Origin: Topomyia yanbarensis
Taxonomy: Eukaryota > Arthropoda > Insecta > Diptera > Culicidae
NCBI RefSeq assembly: GCF_030247195.1
Contig: NC_080671.1
Span: forward strand, 12,601,343-12,665,342
Length of the DNA: 64,000 nucleotides
Direction: 5' to 3'
In this document: positions 58,887 through 64,000 of the stretch, piece by piece
How the letters are laid out: each line of letters starts with the position of its first letter
Position numbering within the stretch: position 1 is the first letter of the stretch
Notes under the pieces: generated by a model
What the model was told of the DNA's origin: nothing
Databases searched by the model: none
Seen by the model: the letters and a program-made list of their open reading frames with translations, nothing else
Position numbers and translations under genes: made by a program

Positions 58887-59821
58887 TCATGGGTTCAAAC
58901 ACCACACAGCCCCTTGAAAAGACCTTAAACATGGTCCGTGCCTAAATTCACAACCATCAAGACACTTCGAGCATTGGATGACGTCACGACCACCACGGTA
59001 TGGTTCCCAGCGAATAATAATGGAACTGAGGGCGCGAATTGCTCGTAGCGTGTTGAGTGTGACTGCTCCTCGCGGAAAGTGCGCTAGGAACAGGCAATCC
59101 CTAAATGTCTTCTTTTTCTCGTCACGTCGCCGCATCCGGAAAACATTAAGCGGCTCTAACTTATAATGCTCACATAGTTCGCTCTTGATTTGTTCAGGAT
59201 CGATGTCTGGTAAACCTCTGATAACCACTTTGAATGGTTTTTCGCTGGGGATATCATAAGTGAAAAATTCCGCCTTGGAGGTTAGTGTTTTGTTGTAGTC
59301 TGATTTTATGCGGACCATAACTTTGACTCTAATGCGACACAGTTTAAATTCAGCAGCGACACCAACCGTCTTCAAACCTTAGGCGAGCTGGCCAATTAGA
59401 ATTGATTTGACCATAATTGGCGGCTGTTTAACCTTCACATCAGCGCTGGCGTTTGACATGGAATCTTCAAATTCATTCAATTCCTTGAATTGATAGCAGT
59501 ACCGTTTCCATCCACATGGCTGGACAGGATTGTTGTACAGTTGCTTTTGACGGATCCCGTTCCGTCCTCCTGAGCAACGTCGATCTTGCGTTACCCATTC
59601 AATTCACTTGAGTTGATAATAGTTCCGTTACCGTCCACACGGCTGGACTGGATTGGTGTAAAGTTGCTTCTGACGGATCCCGTTCCGCCCTCCTGAGTAA
59701 CGTCGATTTTACTTTGCCGCTTCTTTGGTGTCGCAGTGACAGGACTGTTTTTGGCTGGGAGTCCACTACTAGCCTTTGGAACGGTAGGACTGAGACTGAG
59801 TTTCTTCTTCCTCTTGGCCAT
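58887..59821 (-). pseudogene. Jockey-like ORF1 (gag with pre-C2HC domain), broken
   Basis: Starts MAKRKKKLSLSPTVPKASSG at ATG 59821 (basic, Ser-rich), reaches a stop at 59591, and after shifts resumes at 59375 as KTVGVAAEFKLCRIRVKVMV. Then come KPFKVVIRGLPDIDPEQIKS, FRMRRRDEKKKTFRDCLFLA, IRALSSIIIRWEPYRGG and the first cysteines of the zinc knuckles (IQCSKCLDGCEFRHGPC). It is cut there, the later knuckles being deleted. The stretch at 59472-59716 is a tandem duplication of about 120 bp. Confidence 0.78.
59472..59716. repeat. Tandem duplication of about 120 bp in Jockey-like ORF1
   Basis: 59472-59590 and 59598-59716 are about 85% alike by eye. Both contain TTGCTTTTGACGGATCCCGTTCCG-type sequence (one base apart in the other copy), TCCTGAG, AACGTCGAT and AATTC-TTGAATTGATA-type starts. 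The unit includes the 59591 stop. Confidence 0.8.
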
Positions 59822-60257
59822 GCTGATGCAAGAGAGCTTCCGATGTATTTAACTTTCCGTTTTCTAAGAAAATAGTCCTCACTTAGGGACAGTCAAACAC
59901 ACTTTGATCTTTCATTCAGGGAAATTATTTAAAATTTATATACCGTTTTGAAAGACTGGACAAAACAATACAAACTGCATGGGATGACAACAAAAGTTTA
60001 GATTAAGTAAAAGAAAGTTCACTAAGGTAAAGAAGACTGCAAAAAACCAGTTAACCCCACCAGACTTTATGTCAAACCTTTTGAATCTCCGTTATGTAAG
60101 GAAAAGGTGAATCACAAATGCAAATTTAGAGTTCGGCTAGCTTAAAGAAACTATTAATATACATTACCTGTACTTGTCCCGACGATAAATTGTCGCGAAC
60201 TTTTTCTTTTTTCACTATATTAAAATGACTTACATCAACATAATAAACAGCCGACAT

Positions 60258-60452
60258 TAGGGATTAATTAGTTTACAAAATGAATGTTTCTCCGGGTGAC
60301 TGTCCAAAAGATGGTCGAATGTTTCAGGCGTCATGCGCGTCGATTTGAAAAAGTATTCCGGATCGATCAATTTCACGATTTTTCATAAAATTCCTCCGTT
60401 TCCCGATTCGTGTTCGACGGGCGTATCCACCACCGGCGATAGATTTTCCTAG
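60258..60452 (-). pseudogene. Harbinger transposase, N-terminal fragment
   Basis: Minus strand from 60452: RKIYRRWWIRPSNTNRETEE, then after a frame change KIVKLIDPEYFFKSTRMTPE, TFDHLLDSHPEKHSFCKLIN, and a stop at 60258. RRWWVRP followed by FF..TRM...TFD.LL is the conserved start of PIF/Harbinger (DDE_Tnp_4-type) transposases, which cut and paste the element with a DDE nuclease core. The DDE core itself is absent here. No start ATG identified. Confidence 0.75.
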
Positions 60453-60559
60453 ACTCGTTCCGGGTTGTCAAAATCGGATCAATCACCGACGAAACTTTTA
60501 ACACTCGAAATCTTCACTTTTAGAAAAAAGTAACAACAAAAACTGTTGACAGAAACCGA

Positions 60560-60895
60560 ACACAACGTAATCTGCCAGATTGTGTATAATTGTGTGTACG
60601 TCAAAGCCACCATCATACATTTTAGTACTCAACGGATACGTTGAAGTCGAAGTAGGCGCTGACACTGAAGTCCTATTCCCCGCTCGGACGTGCCTGGCAG
60701 AATTCCCCCCTGATAGTAGGCAGCAAAAAAAATCTCGCAGAATTCCTGGGGTCCGGCTGGCAGTACGCTGCCAGAGTTCTGACAGAAGTGCAACAACCGT
60801 TTCTGGCAGAAAATTTCGCCTTGCGGGTATTAACGGTTTTGTTTTTTTTCTGTCGGAATCGTAATGGATTTCTGTCAGACACGGGTGGCAAAACC
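60560..60895. repeat. Cluster of CTGGCAGAA / TTCTGCCAG motifs
   Basis: At least seven variants in both orientations, among them CTGGCAGTACGCTGCCAG (a palindrome at about 60749-60767), CTGGCAGAATTCC and TTCTGGCAGAAAATTTCG. It straddles the right end of the Harbinger element, so part may belong to its end and part to another element. Confidence 0.45.
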
Positions 60896-63439
60896 GATTT
60901 GGAACCGATTCGCTTTCTCCTGATTTCGTTTTCTTTTTATAATAACAAAATTATAATAAAAAAAATCGAGGATATTTGTTTTCATTTTCTATTTATATTT
61001 ACAATCTCATCAGATATCCTTGGGTATAAGTGCTCTGAATTGGAAAAGTTGCCTCGACTGCTTATTGTGGATGTGATTTGACGTCTTAGAATTGTAGTAC
61101 CAAACACAACTATATACAAACAAGTGCACTTACAGAAATAATGTATCCAATTATCATTACTTACCTTATTTAAACAAAAGAGTATCTGCCCACGTTAACT
61201 TTCCAATTGCTGAAACTCCATCTCCACCGAGAATTGTAAAACATGAACTTTATTCATCATGAGTTCATTCGTGTCGCCATCTTGTAGAACTCAATAAGTT
61301 ATGTTCGGTAAAAAAACTCAGCCGAGTTGCCGGTTTATTTTGTTGTAAAAAGGTCTGGAAGCTAAACGTCTAAGCCAGCCGGCAAAACTGATTCACAGAA
61401 GTATTGTTTGATACTTGGGAAAATCTCCAAGTACGTGCATTTTTCATCCTCGAATAGAGTCACTTCCCCTTAAGATACAGATTATGAATCGAATAATACG
61501 CATTGTGGTACGGCACTACCCATAGATACGAAGAATTTGAAATATCTACCGTTCAAAGCGATCAACTTCGACTAAAAAACGGATGAATGAAAAGCCCGTT
61601 TCCTGATGAGAAACTCAATAGCCCAAATAATTACTTACCATCCGTGATTCATGCCAACCAGCATCCGCACTTTCTGAAACTCGTGCCGCTACTTTAGTGA
61701 AATTTGACACTCTCTGGATTTTTTATTCATCATCGCAACTAACTGCCTCCCGCCAGTCAAGGGGACATCCAGCTAGGATACGATCACTCACCAACGCGCT
61801 GCCACCGCTCTGCCTAATTTCCCAGCAGGAGTTCGTGTGATTTCCTACGGTTGGACCCCTCGCTGCTTCCTGAATGGCAAACTGTGGCCAAATCAAGGCC
61901 GGTTTTGTCATGTAAACATACTAATTGCTGCAAATCAGCCCCACGTGCTCCGAGATGCGGTGGCAGCTCCTGCCACGTGGCGCAACTTGAGAGCGTGTGA
62001 CGTGTGCTTCTGCCTCGCCGTAGCGCTTAGATTTGGGTTGTTTTTTGCAGCCAAGCTGACGGAACGTCACTCAACAGGATAATCATAACCTGTCCGAAAG
62101 GAAATGTTCCATCTGCCAGCGGTACGGGTGCGGGTACATACGAATAAAAGTCACCTTGTGCCAACAAACCCAGTGATTAGTATTGGTAATTGATTTAATC
62201 TTTGTTCCCAGTTGAGATTTTCCCAAAGAGTGGTGCGATTTTCCACGATGAAAAAGGAAAGGGGAATTGAACACCCACCGGATAATGTTATTATCCTTTA
62301 TTAATAGACGCGTGTACCGTTAGACAATATTAAAGTGAAAGAGTAAATTGATTTACCTATTGATGGAAGAGAATAAAGTAAATGACGGGTTAAAGTTAGG
62401 GAGGTCAATTCATACCACTTGCCGATTGTTCCGAGTTGTTCGCTCGGAAACGTGACCTTCTGCCTGGTGACGCCCTTAACTTCGTACTACTTCAAATGGA
62501 AACGGTCGGTTGCAATTTAATAAACTGAGATAAAAATCACGGTAAATGAACGCCTGACTCTGATTTAATAAGCGTTCTTTTTTATTTTGTTACTCTACGG
62601 TAGGCGTAACGCGGGAAGTGAATTCGAAATTGTCAAACGTGCTGAATAAGTGCTTTCAGATCGAAGCGATAAGCATGGCCTGCTGCCTTCTAATTAGGCG
62701 TAGCAAACGGTTTGAATCTACTGTTCGGAGGACGTTTTATTTTTTCAAGTTTATTGTTTTGTTTAGTAGGTATGTTTGGCATATGTGAGTGTAATTTTTG
62801 AAATAAAAACATTTTCAATTTTTACTGGCTTATCCGTAATAAATACACATCGAATACCTGTTGAGTATTGGATTTTGTTTCTATACAAACGTTAATCTTC
62901 AAATCACCATGTATTAAAACATTGAACACCTGCTGTAAATGGCATATGCTTGCTACCTTCCACGCGACAAACTCAACAGGATACCAAAATTGGTATGGTG
63001 ACCTTTTAGGTTTTTCTTTTTGTCTATTTATGAAAACATTCCCTTAAAAGCAGACAAGAATCGTAGACTTATGCTGGTGGGATGGCAATGACAACATTCT
63101 CTCACTTATTTATCATTGAATAAAACAGCGTTGGAAAGAAAATCAACACCCCGTATACATGACACCGCCATATTGCCTTTTTGTTGATCAAACCAGATTA
63201 AGGGATTTATTGTTATACTGTGCATTGGTTTAAGCAAGAAACTCTTTAAAATTATTAGGTTAAAAAAGGTTTTAATTGTGAAATTTTGAACAAGGACCAT
63301 CCCAAAACAAGTAATTGGACAAGATAGCCAAGGATGATTAAGAAATAGTTCACGTAGGTGATTTTTTTTGCAAATCAATAATTTTCAAACTAAGGTTTTT
63401 GTGTAAAAATCATCCCTTGTTGCCCATAGTACATCAGCG
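60896..63439. other. Intergenic; no gene recognised
   Basis: AT-rich apart from a more balanced island at 61650-62110. ORFs are short and motif-free. No tRNA or rRNA seen. Confidence 0.45.
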
Positions 63440-63610
63440 TTACAGCGCACAGTGGATCCACTCCATACAAAAGCTGGACAAAACCTCAAAAGTAGTTTAA
63501 AATGAATGAAAATATCATCTAAGGGTAATTTTGGTGTGCTGAGCTCGATTTTGATTAAATTAGGACGCTAAAATGAAAACGACTGCCTAGGGTGGTTCTA
63601 TTTTTTTTTT
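63440..63610 (+). repeat. Repeat family Y, fragment
   Basis: TTACAGCGCACAGTGGATCC, then GGGTAATTTTGGTGTGCTGA and GCTCGATTTTG; related to 9295-9450. Non-coding. The last 390 bases of the window are AT-rich with no feature recognised. Confidence 0.55.
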
Positions 63611-64000
63611 AATTTCGCGAAAGTGAATTTTATTAACTTCTCAAAACAGATACTTCGTAAGTGAACAGAAACATTTTGATTTCCTAGAGTAGTCCTTAGT
63701 AACGACTTAGCTACAGTACTGGGAAGAATAAAGTGCACACCAATATTTTTCAGTTTCTTTAGCCAATGCATACAATGTTATCACAGCTACAGTACCAGTT
63801 GTTTTAAGCGAAAGGTAGACATTTACGGGAAGGATGGAATAGCAAAAAATATTTGGTATTAAAAGACATAGCTTTTCGGAAATGTTGAAAATTCATTTAT
63901 TGTGTTATTTTGGCTTGGCAAGAAAAAACTGCACAAAGTAAAATATTGACGGTTATTCATTTCTGATTTCCATTCAGTACTTCGTATGACCTCCCTTTGC

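Larger units (their letters stand above)
57940..59830 (-). mobile_element. Jockey-like non-LTR retrotransposon relic inside the Harbinger element
   Basis: Minus-strand ORF1 (59821 to 58887) with the pre-C2HC region of Jockey-type gag, fused by an internal deletion to the second half of an endonuclease (about 58880-58460) and the linker before RT (58458-57952). RT itself is absent. The 3' end was not recognised, so the low-coordinate limit is approximate. It sits between the two ORFs of the Harbinger element and has removed or displaced most of the transposase. Confidence 0.75.
56230..60678. mobile_element. PIF/Harbinger DNA transposon (about 4.45 kb), broken
   Basis: Inverted ends: 56230 onward reads GAATAGGATTACAGCGTCAG, and the complement of 60678 leftward reads GAATAGGACTTCAGTGTCAG. 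Both then share TATCCGTTGAGTAC and similarity runs for about 65 bp. Inside are a MADF gene on + at the left and the N-terminal part of a Harbinger-type transposase on - at the right, a pairing known for insect PIF-like transposons. The middle is taken by a Jockey-like LINE relic (57940-59830), and most of the transposase is missing. The expected 3-bp TWA duplication was not found, so the outer limits may be off by a few bases. Confidence 0.72.

Noticed and set aside
1..64000. tRNA, rRNA, CRISPR, bacterial or viral genes
   Set aside because: None seen on either strand; repeats found are eukaryotic transposons and no spacer-repeat arrays occur.

Overview
The window reads as a large, repeat-rich mosquito genome, most like Aedes or another culicine. 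The grounds are one host gene with a 10.4 kb intron alongside 61-62 bp introns, dense degenerate non-LTR retrotransposons (R1/Waldo-like, LOA/Lian-like, Jockey-like), many short inverted-repeat DNA elements in AT-rich DNA, and no prokaryotic features. Species is inferred from repeat types and gene architecture only.

Host gene: the + strand carries an almost complete RhoGAP gene, the apparent orthologue of Drosophila CdGAPr (PX-SH3-RhoGAP; relatives of vertebrate ARHGAP32/33). Seven coding exons (35900-36178, 46583-48399, 48462-48700, 48763-49031, 49093-49631, 49966-52845, 53380-53458) join in frame with GT..AG introns to give 2033 codons and a stop. The upstream non-coding exon(s) and promoter were not found.

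Left flank (1-35 kb) is almost all transposon. 1-3881 is a minus-strand R1-clade element abutting an (ACAT)n tract. 5093-5767 is a hAT-like MITE with an 8-bp target duplication. 7.5-12.2 kb holds two minus-strand copies of an ORF1-only retroelement, one split by a 1.8 kb fold-back element. 18535-18716 is a nearly perfect palindrome. 22.9-24.8 kb is a long inverted repeat. 25.1-27.2 kb is a candidate hAT-type element with CCCGGGA arrays and a nested TTAA/piggyBac-type MITE. 29.1-32.3 kb is a plus-strand R1 relic with a third ORF1-only element nested in it. 33564-33724 is a TA-flanked MITE.

The big intron (36179-46582) holds another R1 copy inserted in the TG tract of an older repeat, LOA/Lian-like relics, R1 scraps, inverted repeats and a 107-bp hairpin 76 bp before the second coding exon.

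Right flank: 56230-60678 is a broken PIF/Harbinger transposon with inverted ends, a TATA-box MADF gene on + and the start of a transposase on -. A degenerate Jockey-like LINE occupies most of its interior. The rest to 64000 is AT-rich or repeat-derived with no gene recognised. All calls come from reading the sequence; no searches were run.
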